13,364 nt of DNA from JBCBTD01 sp039818825 (lineage in GTDB: Bacteria > Pseudomonadota > Alphaproteobacteria > Geminicoccales > Geminicoccaceae): contig JBCBTD010000091.1 in NCBI GenBank assembly GCA_039818825.1, positions 1 to 13,364 on the forward strand, read 5' to 3'. The translations under genes and the position numbers were made by a program. Shown here piece after piece: positions 1 through 10,500 of the stretch. Position 1 is the first letter of the stretch; each line of letters begins with the position of its first letter. Below the pieces are notes generated by a model, which was not told the DNA's origin, made no database searches, and saw only the letters and a program-made list of their open reading frames with translations.

Positions 1-68
1 CCGTTTGGAAGCGTGGCCGCCAATGGCCTGTGGCTTCCGTTCCCGCGAGACGTTCAACGCCCCATCCT

Positions 69-896
69 GTGTCGAGGACGACCAAGACCGCGCTCTCGCT
101 GGTCGGCGCCGCGCTACTTGCCGGCTGCGGTCTCAGCGCAGAGCGAGCAATCCATCAGTTGGAAGCCACGCCGCCCACCGGCGACACCTTCCATCAGACG
201 CTGGCTGCCGAATACCTGGCATTGGCGGAGAAAGAGTACAGCCTCGTTGACTACCGTGACGCGGAGTACTTCGGTCAGAAGGGCCTGGTAGCTTCCCAGG
301 GCCAGGCGACCCTGCCGACCGAGCTCTCCGAGCGTTCGCTCCTGAGCGAGTTCGTCGAGGATGCTTCGACGCTCCGCTCACGCACGGTGGCTTTCGTCGA
401 CATCAACCGCGCGTCAGACCCCGTGGAAGCGGCGACGGCGCAGGCGCTGTTCGACTGCATGCTCGAAGAGTACGAAGAGTATTGGCAGGTCGAGGTGCAG
501 CCGTACTGGCTCAGCGGTTGTCGTGACGCGCTGTTGGTGCTGCTCGACCAAGAGGCACTGCCGGCGACGATCGCCCTCGAAGGCGACGTGCTGTTCGACT
601 TCAACCGTGCCGAGATCAAGCCCGAGTTCACCGGCGTGCTCGACGACGTCGCGTCGCTGCTTGCAAACTCCGGCGAGATCCTGGTGCTCGAGGGTCACAC
701 CGACAGCGTCGGTAGTGCTGCCTACAACATGCGTCTCGGCCAGCGCCGTGCGGATGCGGTTGCAGCGTACCTCGCCGGTCGCGGTGTGCCCGCCGGCAAC
801 ATGACGACGACCAGCTTCGGTGAAGAGCGGCCGGTTGCGCCGAACGACACCGCCGAGGGTCGCTCGCTCAACCGTCGCGTCGAGATCAAGCGCTAA
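69..896 (+). CDS. OmpA-family outer-membrane lipoprotein
   Basis: Probable outer-membrane lipoprotein that anchors the envelope to peptidoglycan. From the GTG at 69 the protein is 275 residues. It opens with a short basic stretch, a hydrophobic core and a lipobox LLAGC with the acylated Cys at residue 20. The middle (about residues 21-165) is helical and has the Cys pair (FDCML, SGCRD) seen in related Rhodospirillales lipoproteins. The C-terminal OmpA domain (about 167-275) has the FDFN strand, the GHTDSVG loop and NRRVEIK, which supply the Asp and Arg that bind diaminopimelate in this family. The start is uncertain: GTG at 30 is in frame, and the frame stays open to the left edge of the window. 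I prefer 69 because it gives a normal-length lipoprotein signal, but no convincing ribosome binding site is visible. It is transcribed alone and ends at a strong terminator. Confidence 0.88.
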   Translation: MSRTTKTALSLVGAALLAGCGLSAERAIHQLEATPPTGDTFHQTLAAEYLALAEKEYSLVDYRDAEYFGQKGLVASQGQATLPTELSERSLLSEFVEDASTLRSRTVAFVDINRASDPVEAATAQALFDCMLEEYEEYWQVEVQPYWLSGCRDALLVLLDQEALPATIALEGDVLFDFNRAEIKPEFTGVLDDVASLLANSGEILVLEGHTDSVGSAAYNMRLGQRRADAVAAYLAGRGVPAGNMTTTSFGEERPVAPNDTAEGRSLNRRVEIKR

Positions 897-931
897 GCGC
901 TCAGTCTCAACCGACCAACGCCTGAGGAGGT

Positions 932-965
932 GGGGCGGCAGGGCAACCTGCCGCCCCCTTTCTTT
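932..965 (+). terminator. Rho-independent terminator of the OmpA-family gene
   Basis: Perfect 11-bp stem GGGGCGGCAGG / CCTGCCGCCCC around a GCAA tetraloop (943-946), followed by CTTTCTTTCT. It lies 35 bases after the TAA of the lipoprotein gene. On the minus strand the hairpin is not followed by a T-tract, so it probably stops only rightward transcription. Confidence 0.92.
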
Positions 966-1234
966 CTGCAACGGCAACGGCCGTTTGGGTCATCAGCCGG
1001 TGGGCGCGTTGGATCTGACCGGGAACCCATTTGCGTAGCGCAACTCGCAAGCGAGCCGTCCATGACGGCTGACGCCCCCAGCCGGGCGCACGCCGCGCCC
1101 GATGATCCGGGGCAAGCCGTTCATCGGCAATCAGGCGGCGATACACACGAGCTCGATGGATGGACGCGCCGCAGCACGCGTGCTCGACGGGCTCGGCCAA
1201 GACTCGTGCAGCCGTGGCCCCGGACGGCCACGAC
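966..1234. other. Gene-free spacer between convergent genes
   Basis: About 270 bases with no reading frame I can support on either strand. It holds three small dyads: CTCGC/GCGAG (1044-1055), AGCCGTC-CAT-GACGGCT (1054-1070, 7-bp stem) and CGTGGCC/GGCCACG (1213-1232, 7-bp stem with a 6-base loop). The last lies directly downstream of the minus-strand flavoprotein stop and could act as a transcript 3' end, but it has no T-tract. No promoter, riboswitch or known RNA family is recognisable. Confidence 0.55.
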
Positions 1235-1792
1235 CTATTCCTCCGGGAAAATCCCTGTCGGGTCGCCGTCGAGGCTCGTCCGGTTCCTCTCGCGCCAGTA
1301 AGCTTCGATGCCGGCAGGTCCTTTGTCCTCCGCCCAACGCTCGAGGGCTTCGCGCTCACCGGCATAGTCGAAACGAGGAACGCCGAACCCGCAGGACTCC
1401 TTTACGAGGTCGATGTTGAGCTGCACGACTTGGCGCGCGCCAGCCGGAAGATCGTCCGCGAAACAATCGCGGACGATGGCATCGAAGGTTTCGCTCCAGC
1501 GCTGCACGAGCGAGCCGCGCCCGTAGAGCCGGAGGATGCGGGGCGGTCCCGAGAACGCGCAGAACATGATGGTGAGCCGACCGTCCGCCAGAAGATGGGC
1601 TGCCGTCTCGTTGCCGCTGCCCGTGCGGTCCAGGTAGAGAACCCGGCACTCGCTCACGACACGGAAGAGATCGGTGCTGCGCGGCGACAGATTGATCCTG
1701 CTATCCGCGGTGGCGGAAGCGGCGAAGAACAGGTGCTGACGGGCTATGAACGCCCGATGCTTGTCGTGGAGACGGTCGAAGCGTTCCCCCAA
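1235..1792 (-). CDS. Pyridoxamine 5'-phosphate oxidase-family FMN-binding protein
   Basis: A 185-residue flavin-binding split-barrel protein of the pyridoxamine-phosphate-oxidase superfamily. Family marks in order: FDRLHDKHRAFI near the N-terminus, then RINLSP, the TGSGNETAAHL segment (about residues 57-67), LTIMFCAF with GPPRILRLYG, and the C-terminal CGFGVP, YAGERE and SLDG-PTGIF blocks. Homologues are common in bacteria, but most have no assigned substrate, so a role in vitamin B6 synthesis should not be assumed. The start is TTG at 1792-1790. An in-frame stop lies only two codons upstream and conserved family sequence begins at residue 4, so no ATG alternative fits. A GAAGGG stretch precedes the TTG but is only two bases away, too close for a normal ribosome binding site. 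The gene lies 21 bases downstream of a tRNA on the same strand, with no room for a separate promoter between them. Confidence 0.86.
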   Translation of the reverse strand: MGERFDRLHDKHRAFIARQHLFFAASATADSRINLSPRSTDLFRVVSECRVLYLDRTGSGNETAAHLLADGRLTIMFCAFSGPPRILRLYGRGSLVQRWSETFDAIVRDCFADDLPAGARQVVQLNIDLVKESCGFGVPRFDYAGEREALERWAEDKGPAGIEAYWRERNRTSLDGDPTGIFPEE

Positions 1793-1813
1793 GGCCCTTC
1801 ACCCGGCGTCGTG

Positions 1814-1889
1814 TGGTGGGCCCGGAGGGATTCGAACCCCCGACAACACCGTTATGAGCGGCGCGTTCTGACCGCTGAACTACGGGCCC
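1814..1889 (-). tRNA. tRNA-Ile2 (anticodon CAU), probably lysidine-modified
   Basis: Complete 76-nt cloverleaf on the minus strand. Acceptor GGGCCCG/CGGGCCC, D-arm GTTC/GAAC with an 8-base loop, anticodon stem CGCCG/CGGTG, loop CTCATAA (anticodon CAT), variable loop TTGTC, T-arm GGGGG-TTCGAAT-CCCTC, discriminator A and encoded CCA. CAU can mean Met or Ile2. The short D-loop and the C4-G69 and C5-G68 pairs match E. coli tRNA-Ile2 rather than elongator tRNA-Met, and those two pairs are recognition elements for the lysidine synthetase TilS. It is not initiator-like: the acceptor 1-72 pair is a G-C match. It begins 34 bases after the rpoD stop with no visible terminator between, so it may be processed from the rpoD transcript. 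Automated tools may label it tRNA-Met. Confidence 0.93.
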
Positions 1890-1923
1890 CGACTGCGGTT
1901 GGTCGCCGCTACGGCGGTGGCGG

Positions 1924-3978
<2,055 letters not shown>

Positions 3979-3984
3979 GCACAG

Positions 3985-4044
3985 CTCCCGCTCGTGCCCC
4001 GAGGCACGTTTCAACCAATGCACCCGCACCCGCGCGGGCGGGTG
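3985..4044 (-). promoter_or_regulatory. Structured rpoD leader with ribosome binding site
   Basis: The 103-base gap between dnaG and rpoD holds two GC-rich dyads. The first in transcription order is CACCCGC-CCGC-GCGGGTG (4044-4027), a 7-bp stem with a 4-base loop. The same 5' arm can also pair with a second GCGGGTG copy at 4027-4021, so two registers are possible. The second is CGTGCC-TCGG-GGCACG (4008-3993), a 6-bp stem ending three bases before the GGGAG ribosome binding site (3989-3985). Neither hairpin is followed by a T-tract, so these look more like processing or translational-control elements than terminators. Function is inferred only. Confidence 0.5.
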
Positions 4045-4081
4045 ATGGGTGACGGGCACATCGCTCCCGCCACCTTCGATC

Positions 4082-5824
4082 TCAGTCGACGTCGCGCCGT
4101 CCAGCCCGAGCGTTCAACAGGCTGTCGAGGCCGCGCCAGTCGCCGGAACCGTCCGCCTCGCCGACCGTACGCGCAGCAAAGTCCCGCTCCAGGCCCAGGT
4201 CGCAATGCTGGCGGTATCGTTCCAACTGCAATGCATACGCCTCTGTCAGCTCTTCCCGCGTCGAGCCGACCTCGAACGTCTGGGCTGGCCGCGTTTCGAT
4301 CTCCCGCCGCACTTCACCCAAACCAAGACTGTCTACGTGGTGCGAAAAGCCTGCAAGATCAAGACCCTCGGCGGTGGCAAGGTGGTTCAAGAGTGCTTGC
4401 CGAAACCGGTCCAGGTCGGCGATCCCGAAAGCGACGCGGTCGAGCGGCTCTTCGAAGGTCTGGAGCAGGTGCGGATGGCGCAGCAATGGCGCCAACAATC
4501 GCAGTGCCGCAAGTCGTTCGGGATCGAGTCCGTCAGCCGCCAAGCCTGAGGCGGCCGGCGGGTTTGCCCGCCGCCAGCCGCCGCGTCGGCCACCCGTCCG
4601 GGCATCGAGTTCCCGGCGATACTCCCGACGAACGTCGCCATCGACGATCCGCTCGACGATCTCGCGCAGCCGCCGCTGGACGAGCGCGCGCATCTCGGGG
4701 GCCTCGCCCTGCCGGTCACCACCGACATGCCGCCACAGCATGTCGAAAAGGCTTAGCGGGTTGGCCGTCGCTGCTGCCAAGGCCGGCGGACCGCCGCGCC
4801 TCACCAAGCTGTCCGGATCGTCGCCAGGCGGCAACAACGCGAAGTCGAGCGAAAGGCCAGGGCGCAGCTGCTCGGCGGCGAGCTCCGCCAAACGACCGGC
4901 CGCCCGATGACCGGCTTCGTCACCGTCGAGACAAATCAGCGGCCGATCGTCGAGCCGCCATAGCGCCTGCACCTGCTCGGCCGTCACCGCTGTGCCGAGC
5001 GGCGCCACCGCCGTGACTCCCATCTCGGCCAACGCTATGACGTCCATGTAACCTTCGACGACGTGGAGCCGGCCACGGCCGGCGCGGCGATCGAGTTTCT
5101 CGGCACCGTAGAGCAGCTCACGCTTCCTGAAGAGCGGCCCTTCGGGACTGTTCAAGTACTTGGCGCGCGCGTCGGCCGCCAAGGCGCGGCCGCCGAAGCC
5201 GACCAATCGGCCACGCGCATCGCGGATCGGAAAAACGATGCGGTCACGGAAGCGGTCGTAGGGTTGCCCGCCGTCCTCCGGAACGACGACCAAGCCACCT
5301 TCCACCAAGTCGTCGAGAGATACGTCGCGCGCGCGGAGCGCCTCGGTCAGGCGGCTGCGCCCACCGGTGGCGAGACCGAGCTCGAACCGGGCGACCGCAT
5401 CGGCCGACAGGCCGCGCCGCTGGAGATATGCCCGGGCGGCAGCACCCTCTGTCCCCTGGAGGCGGTCGCGCCACAACGTGGCTGCGAGTTCCAAAACTTC
5501 CGACAAGGCGAGCACCTTCGCTCGCTCCGGATCGGGGCGGGTGCGGACCGGCGGCTCTAGGCCGGTCAATTCGGCCGCGCGTTCGACAGCGGCGCGGAAC
5601 TCCAGCCCGTCGAGCTCCATCAGGAAGTCGAGGGCATTGCCGTGCGCGCCGCAGCCGAAGCAATGGAACGTGCCGCGCCGCTCACTGACCGTGAAGGAAG
5701 GGGTTTTCTCCTGGTGGAACGGGCAGAGCCCCTTCCAATCGGGTCCCGCGCGGTGCAAGCGCACGCGCCGCCGGACGATCTCGACGATCGGCAGCCGGGC
5801 CTTGAACGCGGCAAGGTCGGACAT
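4082..5824 (-). CDS. dnaG: DNA primase DnaG
   Basis: Replicative primase of 580 residues that makes the RNA primers for Okazaki fragments and leading-strand starts. The N-terminal zinc ribbon has C34-x2-H37 and C55-x2-C58 (CPFH, CFGC). The catalytic core holds the Toprim motifs: E257 in EGYMD and D300-G-D302 in LDGDEAG, which bind metal, with PGDDPDSLVR after them. The C-terminal part, from about residue 420, is the poorly conserved helical region that docks on DnaB helicase. Its length is slightly below that of many alphaproteobacterial primases, and nothing catalytic is missing. It starts six bases after the stop of the GatB/YqeY gene without a clear ribosome binding site, which suggests translational coupling. 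rpoD follows, giving the classic primase-sigma pairing of the macromolecular synthesis operon; rpsU, present in the E. coli version, is absent and yqeY takes its place. Confidence 0.98.
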   Translation of the reverse strand: MSDLAAFKARLPIVEIVRRRVRLHRAGPDWKGLCPFHQEKTPSFTVSERRGTFHCFGCGAHGNALDFLMELDGLEFRAAVERAAELTGLEPPVRTRPDPERAKVLALSEVLELAATLWRDRLQGTEGAAARAYLQRRGLSADAVARFELGLATGGRSRLTEALRARDVSLDDLVEGGLVVVPEDGGQPYDRFRDRIVFPIRDARGRLVGFGGRALAADARAKYLNSPEGPLFRKRELLYGAEKLDRRAGRGRLHVVEGYMDVIALAEMGVTAVAPLGTAVTAEQVQALWRLDDRPLICLDGDEAGHRAAGRLAELAAEQLRPGLSLDFALLPPGDDPDSLVRRGGPPALAAATANPLSLFDMLWRHVGGDRQGEAPEMRALVQRRLREIVERIVDGDVRREYRRELDARTGGRRGGWRRANPPAASGLAADGLDPERLAALRLLAPLLRHPHLLQTFEEPLDRVAFGIADLDRFRQALLNHLATAEGLDLAGFSHHVDSLGLGEVRREIETRPAQTFEVGSTREELTEAYALQLERYRQHCDLGLERDFAARTVGEADGSGDWRGLDSLLNARAGRRDVD

Positions 5825-5830
5825 CGCGGG

Positions 5831-6301
5831 TCAGGCCCGTGGCAAACGCTCGCAGATCATCTTCTTCGCGGCGCAAAGGTCCAGCGCGCCACGATACTGG
5901 GAACGAAGCACCTGGACGACCCGGCCGGCATCACGCAGGCCTTGTGCAGCGGTTTCGCGGATCGCCTTGTCGACCGCCTTGGACATTTCGGCGACGCTCA
6001 ACCGCTTGGGCAGGAAGTCCTCGATGACCTCGATCTCGTTCGCCTCGCGCTCGGCCCGCTCGAGCTGCGCGCAACACTCGCTCCGCGCGATGTCGGCACG
6101 GCGCTGCTCGACCATCTCGGACAACATGATCCGAATGGCGTCGTCGGGAATTGGATCGGCACCCGTTTCGGCGGCGGCGCGATCCCGATCGCGGATCGCG
6201 GTCAGGATCAAGCGTAGCGTTCCAGCCTCGCACACGTCGTCACCGGTTGCGGCATCGCGATAGCGATGTTGAAGGCGATCGCGTAAGGCTTCGTGCGCCA
6301 T
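5831..6301 (-). CDS. GatB/YqeY domain-containing protein
   Basis: A 156-residue protein made of the YqeY fold, which resembles the tail domain of the GatB subunit of the tRNA-dependent amidotransferase. That domain binds tRNA in GatB; the stand-alone protein has no settled function. Visible family blocks: LRDRLQ at the start, TLRLILTAIRDRD, then the acidic middle EREANEIEVIEDFLPKRLS, and the C-terminal GLRDAGRVVQVLRSQYRG. I take the ATG at 6301 because GGA lies within reach upstream; the ATG at 6313 (four residues longer) is equally possible. The open frame upstream of 6313 runs under carA on the other strand and is not coding. It is the first gene of the leftward block, followed six bases later by dnaG. 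Its three internal Cys residues are not arranged as a metal site. Confidence 0.92.
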   Translation of the reverse strand: MAHEALRDRLQHRYRDAATGDDVCEAGTLRLILTAIRDRDRAAAETGADPIPDDAIRIMLSEMVEQRRADIARSECCAQLERAEREANEIEVIEDFLPKRLSVAEMSKAVDKAIRETAAQGLRDAGRVVQVLRSQYRGALDLCAAKKMICERLPRA

Positions 6302-6357
6302 CCACGGTTCCATGCTGCAAGAGCGTACTGCGCCCAGGTGGCGGAGATGGTCGTTGC

Positions 6358-6372
6358 TTGACGCGCTGTCAA
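6358..6372. promoter_or_regulatory. TTGAC-N5-GTCAA inverted repeat, possible operator
   Basis: Perfect 5-bp inverted repeat TTGAC-GCGCT-GTCAA in the gap between yqeY and carA. The left arm is the -35 of the carA promoter. Read on the minus strand, the right arm gives TTGACA (6372-6367), a perfect -35 hexamer facing yqeY, but only a weak -10 (CATCTC, 6349-6344) lies 17 bases on. The dyad may be an operator or simply two back-to-back -35 elements. Confidence 0.5.
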
Positions 6373-6384
6373 CGCCCCTATACC
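6358..6384 (+). promoter_or_regulatory. Putative promoter of carA-carB
   Basis: TTGACGC at 6358-6364 and CCTATACC at 6377-6384, separated by 12 bases, closely fit the alphaproteobacterial housekeeping consensus described in Caulobacter (TTGACGS, 10-14 bases, GCTANAWC). By standard -35/-10 reading, TTGACG and TATACC are 15 bases apart. The expected transcript start is near 6390, giving a leader of about 30 bases before the carA ATG, too short for an attenuator. Confidence 0.65.
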
Positions 6385-6418
6385 TCTCACCCAGTCTAGC
6401 CGCCATCGAAACGCCACA

Positions 6419-7570
6419 ATGCCATCGCCGAGTAGCGCCGACGCCGTCCTCGCACTGAAGGACGGGACCATTTTCCACGGCCGCGCGGTGGGCCGTCGCG
6501 GCCGTGCGACCGGTGAGGTCGTCTTCAACACCGCGATGACGGGCTACCAGGAGATCGTCACCGACCCCTCCTACGCCGGTCAGCTGATCGCGTTCACCTT
6601 TCCTCATGTCGGCAATGTCGGGACCAACCGCGAGGACGAGGAGGCGACGACGCCTTTCGCTCGTGGCGTCGTTTTGCGCGCCGACCCGACGCTGCCGTCA
6701 AGCTTCCGGGCGATCCAGCCGCTCGATGCCTGGCTCGATGCCCGCGGTATCGTCGGGATCGCCGGCATCGACACCAGGCGGCTGACGCGCCACCTCCGCG
6801 ACGCCGGCGCGCAGACGGCGGGCATCGCCAGCGGTGGCGACGTCTCCACCGAAATCGCCGACCTGCGCCGGGCAGTGGCCGAGGCTCCGGACATGGAGGG
6901 GCAAGATCTGGCGCTCGGCGTGACGTGCCGTCAACGCTATGGCTGGGACGAGGGACTGTGGCGCCTCGGCGACGGATTCGCGCCCGGCGGCGGCAGCGGC
7001 CCGCACGTCATCGCCGTCGACTTCGGCGCGAAACGCAACATCCTCCGCCACCTCGCTGAGCGCGGTTTCCGCGTCACCGTCGTGCCCGCCGACGTCAAAG
7101 CGAGCGACGTCGCGGCGTTGTCGCCAGACGGCATCTTCCTCTCGAACGGACCGGGCGACCCGGCGGCGACCGGGGCCTATGCCGTGCCGGAGCTCCGCCA
7201 GCTCGTCGATATGGGCAAGCCGTTGTTCGGCATCTGTCTCGGCCATCAGCTATTGGCGTTGGCGCTCGGCGGGCGGACCGAAAAAATGCCGTTCGGCCAC
7301 CATGGCGCCAATCATCCGGTGCAGGACCTCGAGACCGGCAAGGTCGAGATCACCTCACAAAACCACGGTTTTGCCGTCGTCGCCGATGGCTTGCCAGCGG
7401 GCGTCCGCGTCACCCATCGCTCGCTGTTCGACCAGACGGTGGAAGGCTTGCGAGTCGAGGGGCGGCCCATCTTCTCGGTGCAGTACCACCCCGAGGCATC
7501 CCCCGGTCCGCAGGACAGCGCCTACCTCTTCGACCGCTTCCAAGACCTCCTCGAGATCGGGTCGAGCTGA
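6419..7570 (+). CDS. carA: Carbamoyl-phosphate synthase small (glutaminase) subunit CarA
   Basis: Glutamine amidotransferase subunit of 383 residues. It releases ammonia from glutamine and channels it to CarB for carbamoyl phosphate, the precursor of pyrimidines and arginine. The N-terminal domain (about 1-190) shows DGTIFHGRAVG, FNTAMTGYQEI and GIDTRRLTRHLRD. The class I glutaminase domain follows, with the nucleophile C273 in FGICLGHQ and the H357/E359 pair in YHPEASPG. SQNHGFAV, typical of the family, is present. Length is normal and all catalytic residues are in place. The ATG at 6419 has no strong ribosome binding site (weak GAA upstream), but the family start fits. It is first in the rightward block, behind a good promoter, and its TGA abuts the carB ATG directly. 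Confidence 0.98.
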   Translation: MPSPSSADAVLALKDGTIFHGRAVGRRGRATGEVVFNTAMTGYQEIVTDPSYAGQLIAFTFPHVGNVGTNREDEEATTPFARGVVLRADPTLPSSFRAIQPLDAWLDARGIVGIAGIDTRRLTRHLRDAGAQTAGIASGGDVSTEIADLRRAVAEAPDMEGQDLALGVTCRQRYGWDEGLWRLGDGFAPGGGSGPHVIAVDFGAKRNILRHLAERGFRVTVVPADVKASDVAALSPDGIFLSNGPGDPAATGAYAVPELRQLVDMGKPLFGICLGHQLLALALGGRTEKMPFGHHGANHPVQDLETGKVEITSQNHGFAVVADGLPAGVRVTHRSLFDQTVEGLRVEGRPIFSVQYHPEASPGPQDSAYLFDRFQDLLEIGSS

Positions 7571-10500
7571 ATGCCAAAGCGCACCGATCTCTCGTCGATC
7601 CTGGTCATCGGCGCCGGGCCCATCGTCATCGGTCAGGCGTGCGAGTTCGACTATTCGGGCACCCAAGCGATCAAGGCGTTGCGTGAAGAGGGCTACCGGG
7701 TCGTCCTGGTGAACTCCAACCCGGCTACGATCATGACGGATCCGGAGCTCGCCGACGCCACCTACATCGAGCCGATCACGCCACCCATGGTCGCCAAGAT
7801 CATAGAGCGCGAGCGCCCGGACGCCCTGTTGCCGACCATGGGCGGCCAAACCGCGCTGAACACGGCCCGGACGCTCGCCGACGACGGCACGCTGCAACGG
7901 TTCGGTGTCGAACTGATCGGCGCGAATGCCACCGCGATCAACAAGGCCGAGGATCGCGATCTGTTCCGCCAAGCGATGGCGCGGATCGGCCTGGAGATGC
8001 CGCTGAGCTTCATCGTCAGCGATCTCGACGCGGCCCGCGATGCCCTGGAGCAGATCGGTCTCCCGGCGATCATCAGGCCATCCTTCACGCTCGGCGGCAC
8101 CGGCGGCGGCATCGCCTACAATCGAACCGAGTTCGAGCGGATCGTCGCCTCCGGTCTCGAGGCCTCACCGATCACCCAGGTGGCGGTCGAACAGTCGGTC
8201 ATCGGCTGGAAAGAGTTCGAGATGGAGGTCGTCCGTGACCACGCGGACAACTGCATCATCGTCTGCTCCATCGAGAACGTCGATCCGATGGGGGTGCACA
8301 CCGGCGACAGCATCACCGTCGCCCCGGCGCTCACGTTGACCGATCGCGAGTACCAGCTGATGCGCAACGCCTCGATCGCAGTGTTGCGTGAAATCGGCGT
8401 CGACACGGGCGGCTCCAACGTCCAGTTCGCCATCGACCCGACCAGCGGGCGGATGGTGGTGATCGAGATGAACCCGCGGGTGTCGCGCTCGTCGGCCTTG
8501 GCCTCGAAAGCGACGGGGTTCCCGATCGCCAAGGTCGCCGCCAAACTGGCGGTCGGCTACACGCTCGACGAGATCCAAAACGACGTGACGCAGGTAACGC
8601 CGGCGAGCTTCGAGCCGACGATCGACTACGTGGTCACGAAGGTGCCGCGGTTCACCTTCGAGAAGTTCCCGGAAACCCAGGGAGTTCTCGGCACGCAGAT
8701 GAAGTCGGTCGGCGAAGCGATGGCGATCGGCCGGACCTTCGCCGAGAGCCTGCAGAAGGCGCTTCGGTCACTGGAAACCGGACTGGCGGGCCTCGACGAA
8801 ATCACCATCGACGGCATCCCGGGCGACGACGTCGAGGCGGCGCTCCGGGCAGCGATGAGCCGGCCGACACCCCAGCGCCTGCGGATCGCCGCGCAGGCCT
8901 TGCGCCTCGGCACCAGCGTCGAAGCGGTCCACCAGGCGACCGCCTATGATCCCTGGTTCGTCCAACAACTGCAGGACATCGTCGACGCCGAACTCCGCGT
9001 CGCCGCCGAGGGCCTGCCCGAGGACGCCGCCGGATTGACGGCGCTGAAGGCGATGGGCTTTTCCGACGTTCGGCTGGCGAAACTCGCCGGCACGACTGCC
9101 GCAAACGTCCGCGCTGCCCGCGAGGCCGTCGGCGTCAAAGCCGTCTACAAGCGGATCGACACCTGCGCCGCCGAGTTCCCGTCGCCGACACCCTATCTGT
9201 ACGGCACCTACGAGCGGCCGCCGACACCGGAACTCCCGCCCGATTGCGAAGCGATGCCGACCGCGCGGCGCAAGGTCGTGATCATTGGCGGCGGGCCCAA
9301 CCGGATCGGCCAGGGCATCGAGTTCGACTATTGCTGCGTCCACGCGGTCCAAGGCCTGCGAGAGGCCGGCTACGAAACGATCATGATCAACTGCAACCCT
9401 GAGACCGTGTCGACGGACTACGACACCGCCGACCGGCTCTACTTCGAACCGTTGACGGCGGAAGACGTGGTCGCCGTGTGTGCCCGCGAGGCCGCCGCCG
9501 GCGAGGTCGTCGGCACCATCGTGCAGCTCGGCGGTCAGACGCCGCTGAAGCTCGTCTCCGCGTTGGAGGAGGCCGGCATTCCGGTCCTCGGCACACCGCC
9601 GGACAGCATCGACCTCGCCGAGGACCGCGAGCGGTTCAAGGACCTGCTCGACGATTTGGCCCTGCACCAGCCCTCCAACAGCATCGTCCAGCCCGACGAC
9701 GACGTGTTGGAGGCCGCCGACGCGCTCGGCTACCCGCTGGTCGTGCGTCCCTCCTACGTGTTGGGTGGGCGCGCGATGCGTATCGCCCATGGCCCGGACG
9801 ACGTGCGCGCGTTCCTCCAGAGCCTCGACCACGACACGCAGGATGGGCCGATCCTGCTCGACGGCTATCTGGAAGGCGCCATCGAGGTCGACGTCGACGT
9901 CGTCGCCGACGATCACCACGTCGTCATCGCCGGAATCATGGAGCACATCGAGGAGGCTGGGATTCACTCGGGCGACAGCGCCTGCTCCCTGCCGCCCCAC
10001 TCGCTGGGCGGTGACGTGCTGGACGCGATCCGGAAGCAGGCGACGGCGCTGGCGCGGGCGCTCCACGTCAGTGGGCTGATGAACCTGCAGCTCGCGGTCA
10101 AGGACGGTCGCGTCTACGTCTTGGAAGTAAACCCTCGAGCTTCACGGACCGTGCCATTCGTCGCCAAGGCGATCGGTCGACCGCTAGCGCGAATCGCGGC
10201 TCGGGTGATGGCCGGGGAACCTCTGGTGGAACTGTTGCCCGACGTGCCGGCGATCGACCACGTGGCCGTCAAGGAAGCAGTGTTCCCGTTCGCCAAGTTC
10301 CCGAACGTCGACCTGCTGCTGGGCCCCGAAATGAAGTCGACCGGCGAAGTCATGGGGGTAGACCGGGATTTCGGACGCGCCTTTGCCAAGTCGCAGATCG
10401 GCGCGGGTGCCTACCTCCCGAACGCCGGCACCGTTTTCGTCTCGGTGCGCGATGCCGACAAGGTGCCGCTGCTCGACGCCGTGAGAAGCTTGGCGACGAT

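Noticed and set aside
3979..4059. Upstream ATG at 4059 as the rpoD start
   Set aside because: The 27 extra residues are unlike sigma-70 and overlap the leader hairpins, and the ATG at 3978 has GGGAG at the right distance.
6314..6607. Longer start for the GatB/YqeY gene, back to 6607
   Set aside because: The added residues are antisense to carA and unlike the family, whose N-terminus matches LRDRLQ just inside 6301.
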